Shown here one piece after another: positions 7,125 through 18,013 of a DNA stretch of 44,496 nucleotides (within the stretch, counting starts at the first letter, position 1; every line of letters starts with the position of its first letter). This stretch comes from Herbaspirillum sp. LeCh32-8. GTDB lineage: Bacteria; Pseudomonadota; Gammaproteobacteria; Burkholderiales; Burkholderiaceae_D. Where the stretch lies: contig NZ_JAGIPZ010000021.1 in assembly GCF_017814915.1 (NCBI RefSeq), positions 1-44,496 of the forward strand, in the 5' to 3' direction. The position numbers were made by a program, and so were the translations under genes. Below the pieces are notes generated by a model that was given only the letters and a program-made list of their open reading frames with translations, ran no database searches and was not told where the DNA came from.

Positions 7125-8377
7125 GCGCGGCGCTCCAGCACGGCGGCAAAGAAACCGTCCGTCTGATGCTGGTTGGGCAGCAGCTTCAGGTAGTCGCCCA
7201 TCTCCAGGGTGATCTTTTGCTCGGCCAGCACATCGCCCATCGGACGCAGCGTGAAGTCGGGGTGCGACTGCAGGAAGTCGGCGATGACTTCGTCGTTTTC
7301 CTCTTCCAGGATGCTGCAGGTGCCGTACACCAGACGGCCGCCCGGACGCACCAGGCGCGCAGCGCTGGCCAGGATGCTGGTCTGCTTGGCGCGCATCTCG
7401 GTCAGGGTCTCGACGGTCTGGCGCCACTTCATGTCGGGATTGCGGCGCAAGGTGCCCAAGCCGCTGCAAGGCGCGTCGACCAGCACGCGATCAATCTTGC
7501 CGGCCAGACGCTTGACCTTGGCGTCGTTCTCGTGGGCGATCACCACTGGGTGCACGTTGGACAAGCCGCTGCGCGCCAGGCGCGGCTTGAGCTTGGCCAG
7601 GCGCTTCTCGGAGACGTCAAAGGCATACAGGCGACCGGTATTGCGCATCACCGCGCCCAGCGCCAGGGTCTTGCCGCCGGCGCCGGCGCAGAAGTCCACC
7701 ACCATCTCGCCGCGCTTGGCGCCGACGATGTGGGCCAGCAGCTGGCTGCCTTCGTCCTGCACTTCGATGGCGCCGTCCTTGAACAGCGGCAGGTTCTGCA
7801 GCGCGGGCTTCTTCATCACGCGCAAACCCAGCGGCGCATACGGCGTAGGTTCGCAGGCCACCGGCGCCTTGGCCAGCTCGGCGATCACGGTGTCGCGATC
7901 GGCCTTCAAGGCGTTCACGCGCAGGTCCAGCGGCGCCGGGCGGTTCATGGCGTCGGCCAGTTCCAGCGTGGCGGCTTCGCCTACGCGCGCCACCAGCTTC
8001 TCGAACAGCCACGGCGGCAGGTTGCTGCGCAGTTGCGCCGGCAGCTGGCTGCGATCAATCTGGGCCACGCGCGCCAGCCACTCGCCCTCGCCTTCCTGCA
8101 GGCCGGCGATGGACTCGGCGCCGACCGCGTCGGCCAGGCCCAGCAGCGCCAGGCGGCGCATCATCGGGCCGTTGCCGGACTCGGCGAAATTGGTCAGCAC
8201 CGACTTGTTGCGCAGCAGGCCGTACACGGCCTCGGCGATCACGCCGCGCTCGCGGCTGCCCAGGCGCGGGTTCTCGCGGAAATAACGCGACAGCGTCACG
8301 TCGGCCGGGCCGGTGAAGCGCAGCACTTCGCGCAACAGTTCTTCGGTATGGGGAATGATCGCGGGAGGCAATCTCAT
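7121..8377 (-). CDS. RsmB/NOP family rRNA (cytosine-C5)-methyltransferase
   Basis: S-adenosylmethionine-dependent RNA m5C methyltransferase of 418 residues. The N-terminal part is a NusB-like helical domain as in RsmB. The catalytic domain has the SAM-binding motif VVDFCAGAGGKTLALG and the two expected cysteines: DAPCSGLGTLRRNPD (motif IV) and YGTCSILEEEN (motif VI). 16S rRNA C967 is the RsmB target. Betaproteobacteria often carry a second paralogue next to purN, however, so I leave the symbol open. It begins with ATG at 8377, 72 bases after purN, and its TGA stop overlaps the TTG start of the PLD gene. Confidence 0.9.
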   Translation of the reverse strand: MRLPPAIIPHTEELLREVLRFTGPADVTLSRYFRENPRLGSRERGVIAEAVYGLLRNKSVLTNFAESGNGPMMRRLALLGLADAVGAESIAGLQEGEGEWLARVAQIDRSQLPAQLRSNLPPWLFEKLVARVGEAATLELADAMNRPAPLDLRVNALKADRDTVIAELAKAPVACEPTPYAPLGLRVMKKPALQNLPLFKDGAIEVQDEGSQLLAHIVGAKRGEMVVDFCAGAGGKTLALGAVMRNTGRLYAFDVSEKRLAKLKPRLARSGLSNVHPVVIAHENDAKVKRLAGKIDRVLVDAPCSGLGTLRRNPDMKWRQTVETLTEMRAKQTSILASAARLVRPGGRLVYGTCSILEEENDEVIADFLQSHPDFTLRPMGDVLAEQKITLEMGDYLKLLPNQHQTDGFFAAVLERRA

Positions 8378-8417
8378 GCTTGGTCCTTCAGTTTCAAAAT
8401 GGGGTAAGGCCTTAATG

Positions 8418-8457
8418 GCTCAGATTTGCTCAGATGGGCTCAGCTTGGCTCAAATGG
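8418..8457. repeat. four tandem 10-bp units at the 3' end of purN
   Basis: Four consecutive decamers (GCTCAGATTT, GCTCAGATGG, GCTCAGCTTG, GCTCAAATGG) span the purN stop codon and the short gap before the methyltransferase gene. The exact 10-base period suggests slippage or a helically phased site. Confidence 0.7.
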
Positions 8458-9109
8458 CAATGACGGAAGCATTGTCGAGCACGCCGGCCGCCGCTTCGGC
8501 AGCCATCGGCGCCAGCCGCACGCGGGCGCCTTCCAGCGCCAGGCGGCCATCGATGAACCAGCGCACGGCGCGCGGATAAATCACGTGTTCCTGTTCCAGC
8601 ACGCGCTCGGCAAGGATCTCTTCGCTGTCGTCCTCCAGCACCGGCACGCAGGCCTGGGCGACGATCGGGCCGTGGTCCAGGTCGGGCGTGACGAAATGCA
8701 CGGTGGCTCCGTGCAGCTTGACGCCAGCGGCCAGCGCCTGGCGATGCGTGGCAAGGCCGGGAAAACTGGGCAGCAGCGACGGATGGATGTTGAGCATACG
8801 GCCGCGGTAGTGATCCACGAAGGGCGTCGTCAGGATGCGCATGAAGCCGGCCAGCACCACCAGATCCGGCTCATAGGCGTCGATCTTCCCGCGCAGCGCG
8901 GCGTCGAACTGGTCCCGCGTGGGGTAATCCTTGTTGGGGATCACCTCGGTCGGGATGCCGTGCGCGGCGGCGAAATCAAGCCCGCTGGCGTCGGCGCGGT
9001 TACTGATGACTGCGGAAATTCTGGCGGGCCACTGCTCGGCCTGTGCGGCGCGGACGATGGCTTCCATATTGCTGCCGCGTCCGGAAATCAGGATGACAAT
9101 GCTTCTCAT
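8450..9109 (-). CDS. purN: phosphoribosylglycinamide formyltransferase
   Basis: PurN transfers a formyl group from 10-formyltetrahydrofolate to GAR, the third step of purine synthesis, in the cytosol. The 219-residue protein begins MRSIVILISGRGSNMEAIV, with the GRGSN phosphate loop. It has the folate-binding and catalytic segment VLAGFMRILTTPFV and LNIHPSLLPSFPG (catalytic Asn and His), then HGATVHFVTPDLDHGPIVAQ with the active-site Asp. The ATG at 9109 fits the family start; an upstream in-frame start would add 19 unrelated residues. A TACAAT hexamer ends seven bases before this ATG and no Shine-Dalgarno is visible, so the transcript might be leaderless. Confidence 0.97.
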   Translation of the reverse strand: MRSIVILISGRGSNMEAIVRAAQAEQWPARISAVISNRADASGLDFAAAHGIPTEVIPNKDYPTRDQFDAALRGKIDAYEPDLVVLAGFMRILTTPFVDHYRGRMLNIHPSLLPSFPGLATHRQALAAGVKLHGATVHFVTPDLDHGPIVAQACVPVLEDDSEEILAERVLEQEHVIYPRAVRWFIDGRLALEGARVRLAPMAAEAAAGVLDNASVIAI

Positions 9110-9208
9110 GGTGTGCGCATTGTACCTGTTGGAGGCCCCTGCGCCGCCGATTTTCGGCGCGCGCAATGGTAACGAAAGGCAACGAAGGCTTGAATTGCTT
9201 ACAAGAAA

Positions 9209-9607
9209 TTACTGGAAGGAATAGAAGACCCGGAACGCGATCTTCTTCTCGGCCCAGTAATCCGCGGCGTCGCGGAATACGTCGAGCAGGGTCTCACGGG
9301 CTTCCTTGTCAAATTTCTGGGTGTTGGGGAGTTGTTCCAGCACCACGACGAAGCCGGGTTGCTTGCCGGACTTGTAAGTCAGGTCGGTCAGGCAATCGGC
9401 CAGGGCGTCGAAGTTCTTGCCGAAATGCCGGGGGAAATGGAAAGCGGTGGCGATGGTGGTCAGCACCTGCTGCTTGGTGACGGCCTCGGCGCAATAGGCG
9501 TAGAGAAAGTGCTGCTCCAGACGAGCAGCCTCTTCCTGCAATTCGTTCACGCGGAAGGCGCGAATCGATTGCACTATATTTGGCGGCACCGTTTTAAACA
9601 AACTCAT
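9209..9607 (-). CDS. barstar family ribonuclease inhibitor
   Basis: A 132-residue protein with the barstar fold signature in its second half: FHFPRHFGKNFDALADCLTDL (about 57-76), followed by a beta strand FVVVLEQL and a C-terminal strand FRVFYSF. Barstars bind and block barnase-type ribonucleases in the cytoplasm. The gene immediately upstream on the same strand encodes just such a ribonuclease, so this is most simply its immunity partner. I chose the ATG at 9607 (AAGGGAG upstream) over one at 9625. Coding GC is lower here than in its neighbours. A barstar-like protein of other function remains possible, because this family is wider than the inhibitors. Confidence 0.88.
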   Translation of the reverse strand: MSLFKTVPPNIVQSIRAFRVNELQEEAARLEQHFLYAYCAEAVTKQQVLTTIATAFHFPRHFGKNFDALADCLTDLTYKSGKQPGFVVVLEQLPNTQKFDKEARETLLDVFRDAADYWAEKKIAFRVFYSFQ

Positions 9608-9733
9608 TCTCCCTTCAGTATCCATTGACGAGGTAGTGGTTGCATCCCTGGCTGGAAGCAGCGGCTGGACGCCCTGCCTGTATTGCATGAAATCGCTCTG
9701 TCGCTGTATCGCTTGGCCGCTTCGGCGCTGCGC

Positions 9734-10129
9734 TCAATCGCGGATCCGGCGGAACGTCTTGTAATGGTCGCTCGTGTAATAGTATTCGCCGGAACTCTTC
9801 GGTTCGCCCCCACTGATGATTCTGCGGGCCCCGCGGTTGCGCGCGCGCGGGGTTTTGACCGTGAATTCGTGATAATACCCGCGCTTTTGCTTGGGTAAAA
9901 CCCCTTCATAGTTGCCGAAAACCGAGCCGTCCTTGTCATACGGGAAAGGGCCTCCCTGACGGATCAGGGCCATGGTCTGCTGCGCCTCGCGCGGCAGCTG
10001 GTCCAGCGTGACGTCGGGCAGGCCGCCCGGCTCGGGGCCGCGGGCATGAACCGGCGCGGCCAGCATCAGCGCGGTCAGGAGGACCAGCCAATAACGGGTG
10101 AAGATCGAGGAAATCAGTCGGGCTCGCAT
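9734..10129 (-). CDS. secreted guanyl-specific ribonuclease (barnase/RNase Sa type)
   Basis: A 131-residue extracytoplasmic RNase of the microbial N1/T1/barnase group. Residues 1-29 are a signal peptide ending in VHA. The mature part has GPFPYDKDGSVFGNYEG (60-76), GYYHEFTVKTPRARNRGARRI (84-104) and YTSDHYKTF (118-126). By comparison with RNase Sa, E88, R99, R102/R103 and H122 are the catalytic set, and all are present. The upstream gap is strikingly AT-rich for this genome (10130-10190). A barstar-type gene follows after 126 bases. The pair resembles an exported toxin with a cytoplasmic immunity protein, although a nutritional RNase is an alternative. Confidence 0.92.
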   Translation of the reverse strand: MRARLISSIFTRYWLVLLTALMLAAPVHARGPEPGGLPDVTLDQLPREAQQTMALIRQGGPFPYDKDGSVFGNYEGVLPKQKRGYYHEFTVKTPRARNRGARRIISGGEPKSSGEYYYTSDHYKTFRRIRD

Positions 10130-10279
10130 TTATTTGGTTGCAATAATATTAATCATCAGCAATACAACATCGTAGATTAACGTTTTGCTTTCAGCTAGGC
10201 AACCGGTGCCCCTGCCCAGGGCTTGACCGGAAACAAGGCGACACCCCGTCGGAACAGCGCTTTCCCGCTCCATGCAAAC

Positions 10280-11479
10280 TCAGGCTTGGAGCAACTGCGC
10301 CGTTTCCGGTTCAAAAAAGGCCAGCACCTCATCGCGCTTGGCATAGGTGTCGGCCTCACCCAAGGCAATCAGCTCGCGTGTGAAGCTCTGCTCGAACAGC
10401 AGATACGACGCCAGCGCGGAACCGCGCGCCTCGGTGGCGCCGATGCCGCCCAGCATGGTGCGGATCGGCCGCGGCAGGCTGTCCACGTGCCGGCTGGCAA
10501 TGCTGTCGATGCGTTCAGAGGGCGAAATCACCAGCGTGCGCACCGGCTTGAGCGGCGTACGCAGGCGTTGCTCGGGCGTGAGCACCGACAGGGTCTGGTT
10601 GACTCGGTTGGTGCGCTCGATATCGGCCGCCAGTCCATCGAGGAAGATGCTCGACATCGCATGGCCGGCCACCTGCGCCAGGCTGGGATATTGCGGCGTG
10701 TTGGTAGGCGCGTCCTCGCCGCGCTCGCCCATGCGGCCGGCGCCAATCACCAGTACCTTGGTGGCCCCTAGGTGAATAGCCGGCGAGATCGGCGCAATCT
10801 GGCGCATCGAGCCGTCACCGCAGTATTCGCAGCGGCCGTCAATGTAGACCGGGATGGCCGGGAAGATGAACGGGATCGCCGAGGACGCCAGCAAGTGGTC
10901 GATGCCGATCTGGTCGCGCATGGCCAGCCGCTGGGTGCGGCGCCACGGCTCGATCTCGTCCATGCACTGGTAGAAGGTGATGTGCTGGCCGCTGGAATAG
11001 GACGAGGCCGTCACCGCCAGCGCATGCAGGTTGCCGTCGGCCAGCGCGGCGTCCAGCCGCGGCAGGTCCAGCAGGCGATGCAGCATCGACACCAGCGGCG
11101 TGTTGTCCAGCAGGGAGTTGGGCGGATTGGCGCGCCACTTGCGCAACATCCAGCCGAAAGAAAACAGCGACAGCCAGCGCGCCCCCGAGCGCAGCACGCC
11201 CAGCGAGTCGGAACGATAGACCTGCTCCACCTTGAAGTTGGCCCACACCGACATCAGCTCGCGCACCGCCTCGCCGAAATCGTCGGCGCGGCAGGCCAGC
11301 GCGGTGCCGTTAATGGCGCCGGCCGAAGTGCCGCAGATGATGGGGAAAGGATTGCGGTGAACCGGCCAGCCGGATTCGAGCAAAATGAAAGACAGGGCGT
11401 TGAGCACGCCCACCTGATAGGCCGCCCGCGCGCCCCCTCCCGTCAGGATTAATCCTGTTTTTTGCTCTGTTGACTCCAT
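10280..11479 (-). CDS. patatin-like phospholipase
   Basis: A 399-residue acyl hydrolase with a Ser-Asp dyad. The oxyanion glycine loop is TGGGARAAYQVGVL (13-26), the nucleophile is S52 in GTSAGAING, and the partner Asp lies in CGDGSMRQ near residue 223. The C-terminal third resembles bacterial patatin-like proteins that carry a DUF3336-type or other extra region; I cannot assign it. There is no signal peptide, so the protein is cytosolic or peripheral on the membrane. It probably acts on phospholipid or lysophospholipid acyl esters. No clear Shine-Dalgarno precedes the ATG. It follows the HSD10-like gene by about 100 bases. Confidence 0.92.
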   Translation of the reverse strand: MESTEQKTGLILTGGGARAAYQVGVLNALSFILLESGWPVHRNPFPIICGTSAGAINGTALACRADDFGEAVRELMSVWANFKVEQVYRSDSLGVLRSGARWLSLFSFGWMLRKWRANPPNSLLDNTPLVSMLHRLLDLPRLDAALADGNLHALAVTASSYSSGQHITFYQCMDEIEPWRRTQRLAMRDQIGIDHLLASSAIPFIFPAIPVYIDGRCEYCGDGSMRQIAPISPAIHLGATKVLVIGAGRMGERGEDAPTNTPQYPSLAQVAGHAMSSIFLDGLAADIERTNRVNQTLSVLTPEQRLRTPLKPVRTLVISPSERIDSIASRHVDSLPRPIRTMLGGIGATEARGSALASYLLFEQSFTRELIALGEADTYAKRDEVLAFFEPETAQLLQA

Positions 11480-11578
11480 GTCAAGAGCTTATCAGCAGCT
11501 TTCCGGGAATGGCGAAAAATGTTGAGATGCAGCGCACAACCGAGATCGCTCAGTTGCGCGCATGCCGCGTGACCGGGC

Positions 11579-12337
11579 TCATTTGGGCGCCATACGGATC
11601 GCCCCATCCAGGCGGATGGTCTCGCCGTTGAGCATGACGTTCTCGATGATGGTCCTGGCCAGTTGCGCATACTCGGTGGCGCGACCCAGGCGCGGCGGAA
11701 ACGGCACCGCCTGGCCCAGCGAATCCAGCACCTCCTGCGGCATGGCCAGCATCATTGGCGTCTCGAAGATGCCGGGCGCGATGGTCATGACGCGAATGCC
11801 GGTGCGCGACAGGTCGCGCGCCATCGGCAAGGTCATGGCGACGATGGCGCCCTTGGAGGCCGAATAGGCAGTCTGCCCGATCTGGCCATCGTACGCCGCG
11901 ACCGAGGCGGTGTTGATGATCACGCCGCGCTCGCCCTCTTCGACCGCGTCGGTCTTCGCCATTGCGTCGGCGGCGAAGCGCGCCATGTTGAAACTGCCGA
12001 CCAGGTTGATGTTGAGCGTCTTCATGAACAGCGCCATGGTATGCGGGCCGCTCTTGCCGATCAGTTTCTCGGCCGGCGCGATGCCGGCGCAATTGACCAG
12101 GCCGCGCAGCGTGCCCAACGCCTGCGCTGCGCGCGCCACGGCTTGCGCGTCCTCTTCGGAGCTGACGTCGCAGCGTACAAACACGCCGTCCAGCTCCTGC
12201 GCCAGCTTGCTGCCGGCGTCCTCGTTCAGGTCGGCCAGCACCGGCTTGCCGCCGGCGGCGGCGATCATGCGCGCGGTGGCGGCGCCCAGGCCGGATGCGG
12301 CGCCGGTGACGATGAAAACATTTCCTTCAATGCGCAT
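11579..12337 (-). CDS. SDR family 3-hydroxyacyl-CoA dehydrogenase (HSD10-like)
   Basis: A 252-residue NAD-dependent short-chain dehydrogenase. It has the Rossmann motif TGAASGLGAATA (10-21), DLN near 38 (NAD preference), NCAG, the catalytic Ser in NTASVAAYDG, and YSASKGAI with the Tyr and Lys. The segment TIAPGIFETPMM and the long NMARFAADAMAKTD region, with a declared multi-residue insert before GVIINTASV, are typical of type II 3-hydroxyacyl-CoA/2-methyl-3-hydroxybutyryl-CoA dehydrogenases. These act in beta-oxidation or isoleucine breakdown. The ATG at 12337 has GGAG at the right distance. Substrate is inferred from family resemblance only. Confidence 0.85.
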   Translation of the reverse strand: MRIEGNVFIVTGAASGLGAATARMIAAAGGKPVLADLNEDAGSKLAQELDGVFVRCDVSSEEDAQAVARAAQALGTLRGLVNCAGIAPAEKLIGKSGPHTMALFMKTLNINLVGSFNMARFAADAMAKTDAVEEGERGVIINTASVAAYDGQIGQTAYSASKGAIVAMTLPMARDLSRTGIRVMTIAPGIFETPMMLAMPQEVLDSLGQAVPFPPRLGRATEYAQLARTIIENVMLNGETIRLDGAIRMAPK

Positions 12338-12378
12338 GCTGTCTCCTTGCTTTGTTGTTCCGATGGCGCCTGCAGCAC

Positions 12379-12401
12379 GCCGGACGGGATCGCCGTCCGG
12401 C
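12379..12401. other. GC-rich hairpin between hppA and the HSD10-like gene
   Basis: GCCGGACGG and CCGTCCGGC form a perfect 9-bp stem with a five-base loop. There is no U run on the minus-strand side, so it is not a standard intrinsic terminator. It may stabilise an mRNA end or be a protein site. Confidence 0.5.
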
Positions 12402-12515
12402 ATACGTCAACACCATGGCTGGCCAGCGGCTGTTGGATGAGCGCCTATTATTTGTCGGATCGCCGCGTCTGGCAATGCAGCCGCTGCGGTAGCAGAGAGG
12501 GATTATGCGCGCGCC

Positions 12516-12540
12516 GCCGCGCGGCAAATATCCGCGCGGC
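12516..12540. other. GC-rich hairpin just after hppA
   Basis: GCCGCGCGG and CCGCGCGGC pair around a seven-base AT-rich loop, about 32 bases beyond the hppA stop. It could be a U-less terminator or a 3' stabiliser of the hppA mRNA. Confidence 0.5.
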
Positions 12541-12571
12541 GACAATCCTCAGTGGAAGATGACAGGAAGGA

Positions 12572-14614
<2,043 letters not shown>

Positions 14615-14630
14615 CTTTGTCTCCTTGTTA

Positions 14631-14789
14631 TCACGACTCATCAACAATCACGAACATCCGCCGTGTCGTCCGGCCTTGCTGCTGCCGCCGCCACCGCCGA
14701 TACTGCGCCTGCAATTGGTCGCCCTTTTTCTTGGACTTGTTGTGCATGCCCGGGCTGCCGCCGCCGGTTCGCGATGAACCATCGGCCAT
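14631..14789 (-). CDS. possible small basic protein upstream of hppA
   Basis: A 52-codon frame (begins [20 protein letters not shown]) reads through an Arg/Gln-rich middle and ends 16 bases before the hppA ATG. Codon third positions are GC-rich like the real genes around it. The predicted product is strongly basic with a KSKKKG cluster and no membrane segment. An AGGGTGA sequence lies about 9 bases before the ATG, a poor ribosome-binding position; an internal ATG exists 14 codons later. I recognise no family. It could be a real small nucleic-acid-binding protein or a chance frame in the hppA leader. Confidence 0.35.
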   Translation of the reverse strand: MADGSSRTGGGSPGMHNKSKKKGDQLQAQYRRWRRQQQGRTTRRMFVIVDES

Positions 14790-14850
14790 ATCCAGCTTCA
14801 CCCTACTGCCTGTATCCGGTCTTCCTGCCGCGCGCGGTCAACTGCGCGGG

Positions 14851-14880
14851 CAATAAAAAAGCGGACCGTAGTCCGCTTTA
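14851..14880 (-). terminator. intrinsic terminator of adk
   Basis: AAAGCGGAC and GTCCGCTTT pair around a four-base loop. On the minus strand the stem is followed by a run of six T. It begins three bases after the adk stop codon. Confidence 0.88.
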
Positions 14881-14882
14881 CT

Positions 14883-15713
<831 letters not shown>

Positions 15714-15820
15714 TTAAGCAGTCTCCAGCTCCGGATTGTGTCGCGCGAGGTTGACAGAAAACTTACAGAACGCAGCGCTGATGCGCCTTGTCGCAAATCC
15801 CCTTCACACGCGCGACGGGC

Positions 15821-16636
15821 TCACAGGGAGGAGATGGTTTTTACCAGATCGCTATCCGGCGGCGCCTCGAAATGCTTGCGTACGCGCAACAGGTCTTCCG
15901 GCGTATCCACGCCCGCTTCGGGCACCAGCGATGTCACGTGCACCGCGATGGAATGCCCGTGCCACAGCACGCGCAACTGCTCCAGCGCCTCGATGCGCTC
16001 CACCGGCGAAGCCGTCAGCGTCGGGTACAGCTGCAGGAACTGGTTGCTGTAGGCGTACAGGCCGATGTGGCGCAGCGGCGTGTAGTCGTTGGCGTGCTCG
16101 GGGCCGTGCGCCTCGGGCAACGCGTCGCGCGACTTGGCGAAGGCGTCGCGGTGCCAGGGAATGGTGGCGCGCGAGAAGTACATGGCGCAGCCGTCCTTGT
16201 TCAGCACCACCTTCACGACGTTGGGATTGAAGGCGTCGGCCGCCGTCTCGATCGCGTGCGCGGCGGTGGCCATCGGCACGCCGGCCTTGATATGGCCGGC
16301 GGTAGCGGCGATCAGACCGGGGTCGATCAGCGGCTCGTCGCCCTGCACGTTGACTACCACGGCGTCGTCGGCCAAATCCAGCGAAGCGGCCACCTCGGCG
16401 ATGCGGTCGGTGCCGGAGGGATGGTCGGCGCGGGTCATCGCCACTTCCACGCCATGCTGCTGGCAGGCGGCATGGATGTCGTGATGATCGGTGGCGACGA
16501 TGATGCGCGAAGCTCCCGACAGCGCGGCGCGCTCGGCCACGCGCACGATCATCGGCTTGCCGCCCAGGTCGGCCAACGGCTTGTTGGGCAATCGCGTCGA
16601 CGCCAGGCGCGCCGGAATGATGACGATGAAAGACAT
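15821..16636 (-). CDS. kdsB: 3-deoxy-manno-octulosonate cytidylyltransferase
   Basis: KdsB activates KDO to CMP-KDO for assembly of the lipopolysaccharide inner core. The 271-residue cytosolic protein begins [20 protein letters not shown] (CTP-binding PARxxSTRLPxK). It has NVQGDEPLI with the metal-binding Asp, and near the C-terminus [14 protein letters not shown] and [11 protein letters not shown], all typical of KdsB. The ATG at 16636 was preferred to a TTG six codons upstream. It lies 85 bases after the Trm112-like gene, in the same minus-strand series as lpxK, consistent with a shared role in lipid A-KDO synthesis. Confidence 0.98.
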   Translation of the reverse strand: MSFIVIIPARLASTRLPNKPLADLGGKPMIVRVAERAALSGASRIIVATDHHDIHAACQQHGVEVAMTRADHPSGTDRIAEVAASLDLADDAVVVNVQGDEPLIDPGLIAATAGHIKAGVPMATAAHAIETAADAFNPNVVKVVLNKDGCAMYFSRATIPWHRDAFAKSRDALPEAHGPEHANDYTPLRHIGLYAYSNQFLQLYPTLTASPVERIEALEQLRVLWHGHSIAVHVTSLVPEAGVDTPEDLLRVRKHFEAPPDSDLVKTISSL

Positions 16637-16721
16637 GGGATCAGCTGCAGGCAAAGAAATGCGAAAAAAGCGGAGCGTTCAGGCCGGCCAGGCGCTTGCG
16701 CGCCGCCGACCGCGGCCTTGA

Positions 16722-16910
16722 TCAGGCTGCCGGCGCGGCCGGTGTGGCATTGATGTCGCGCGCTTCGTCCGCCCACATGATGGGGATGCCGTCACGGATG
16801 GGGTAGGCCAGCTTGTCGCCTTTGCAGATCAGTTCCTGCGCTTTTTTGTCGTAGTCCAACGGGCCCTTGCAGACGGGGCAGACCAGGATATCAAGCAGTC
16901 GGGCGTTCAC
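16722..16910 (-). CDS. Trm112 family protein (YcaR-like)
   Basis: A 62-residue protein with the small zinc-ribbon-like fold of Trm112/Yca[21 protein letters not shown] at the start, [20 protein letters not shown] in the middle. Only three cysteines are present, as in many bacterial members. The eukaryotic relatives activate methyltransferases; the role of the bacterial ones, found between lpxK and kdsB, is not settled. The first 20 bases overlap the end of lpxK, so the two genes are very likely co-translated. Confidence 0.93.
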   Translation of the reverse strand: MNARLLDILVCPVCKGPLDYDKKAQELICKGDKLAYPIRDGIPIMWADEARDINATPAAPAA

Positions 16911-17940
16911 GGAGTTTCTCCACTATATGTTCAGCCAGCGCGCCTTCGATGCGCGCTGATACGGGCACGACCCAGATGCGCGGGTCGTTTCGGATGGCCT
17001 CGATAGCCCTGCATTTTACTGCATCCTTCTCGGTGATCAGAATGACATCGGCGGCCAGGCCCGCAAAGGGATTGGCGGCGAAGTCGTAATGATCAGGCAG
17101 CGGATGCTCGGCAAACGCCAGGCCGGCGCTGCGCAGCGTGGCGAAGAAGCGTCCCGGGTTGCCGATGCCGGCCACTGCGGCGATACGCACGCCCTCCTCG
17201 CCGCCCCCGCCGCCCTCTCCCATCGACGCCAGCGCACGCTGCGCCGAGGGCGGCGCCAGTTGGACCGCCAGCCCGGCCTCCAGCCGCATCGCATGCACGC
17301 CCTGCGGCGCGGTGCTGCCGGCCGGCAGGTTGGCCACCGAAAAATCACGGCGGCGCGAGGCCGGCTCGCGCAGCGGACCGGCCGGCAGCAACCAGCCGTT
17401 GCCGTTGCCGCGCGCGTCCGACAGCACGATCTCGACGTCGCGCGCCAGCGCGTAGTGCTGCAAGCCGTCGTCGGAAATCACCACATTCACCTCCGGATGC
17501 GCCGCCAGCAGCGCACGACCGGCCTGCACACGGCGGCGGCCGACCACCAGCGGCACGCCGGTGCGCTGCACGATCAGCAGCGGCTCGTCACCCACCCGCG
17601 CAGCGGCGGAATCGGCCCTGACCTCGGCCACATCCTGCTCGCCGCCATAACCCCGCGAGACCACGCCGGGCGTGAACCCCGCCGCGCGCAGCGCCTCGAT
17701 CAACCAGATCGAGAACGGCGTCTTGCCGGTGCCGCCGACGAATACGTTGCCCACCACGACCACCGGCACCGGCAGCCGTTCGGCTTGCTTGACGCCCAGC
17801 GCGAACAACGCCCGTCGCAGCGCCGCCAGCGCGCCGAACAGCAGCGACAGCGGCCACAGCGCGCACGCCAGCGGCCCGCGGCGTTGCCAGGCGCGGGTCA
17901 GGACGGCTTCTGCGTTGCGATGAGGGTTGGTGTCGGACAA
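16891..17940 (-). CDS. lpxK: tetraacyldisaccharide 4'-kinase
   Basis: LpxK phosphorylates the 4' position of the lipid A precursor at the inner membrane. The 349-residue protein has an N-terminal hydrophobic segment ([18 protein letters not shown]), the P-loop [13 protein letters not shown], then [27 protein letters not shown] and the C-terminal LPDHYDF and ITEKDAVKC motifs. I chose the TTG at 17940, which has AGGA about eight bases upstream and lets the protein begin at the usual place. An ATG at 17982 in the same frame would lie in the loop of an 11-bp hairpin with no ribosome-binding site. It overlaps the Trm112-like gene and follows exbD. Confidence 0.95.
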   Translation of the reverse strand: MSDTNPHRNAEAVLTRAWQRRGPLACALWPLSLLFGALAALRRALFALGVKQAERLPVPVVVVGNVFVGGTGKTPFSIWLIEALRAAGFTPGVVSRGYGGEQDVAEVRADSAAARVGDEPLLIVQRTGVPLVVGRRRVQAGRALLAAHPEVNVVISDDGLQHYALARDVEIVLSDARGNGNGWLLPAGPLREPASRRRDFSVANLPAGSTAPQGVHAMRLEAGLAVQLAPPSAQRALASMGEGGGGGEEGVRIAAVAGIGNPGRFFATLRSAGLAFAEHPLPDHYDFAANPFAGLAADVILITEKDAVKCRAIEAIRNDPRIWVVPVSARIEGALAEHIVEKLRERPTA

Positions 17941-17967
17941 ATCTCGATTTCCTGTGTCTTCATGCGA

Positions 17968-17996
17968 ACGGCCCGCCGGCATGCGCGGCGGGCCGT
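17968..17996. other. perfect 11-bp hairpin between exbD and lpxK
   Basis: ACGGCCCGCCG and CGGCGGGCCGT pair around a seven-base loop. The T run (TTTTT at 18001) is on the plus-strand side, opposite to the direction of the operon, so on the exbD-lpxK transcript it is a stem without a U tail. Confidence 0.65.
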
Positions 17997-18013
17997 CCTG
18001 TTTTTACTGCAAA

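Noticed and set aside
17941..17982. Upstream ATG start for lpxK at 17982
   Set aside because: It lies in the loop of an 11-bp hairpin without a ribosome-binding site and adds residues not typical of LpxK; the TTG at 17940 fits better.
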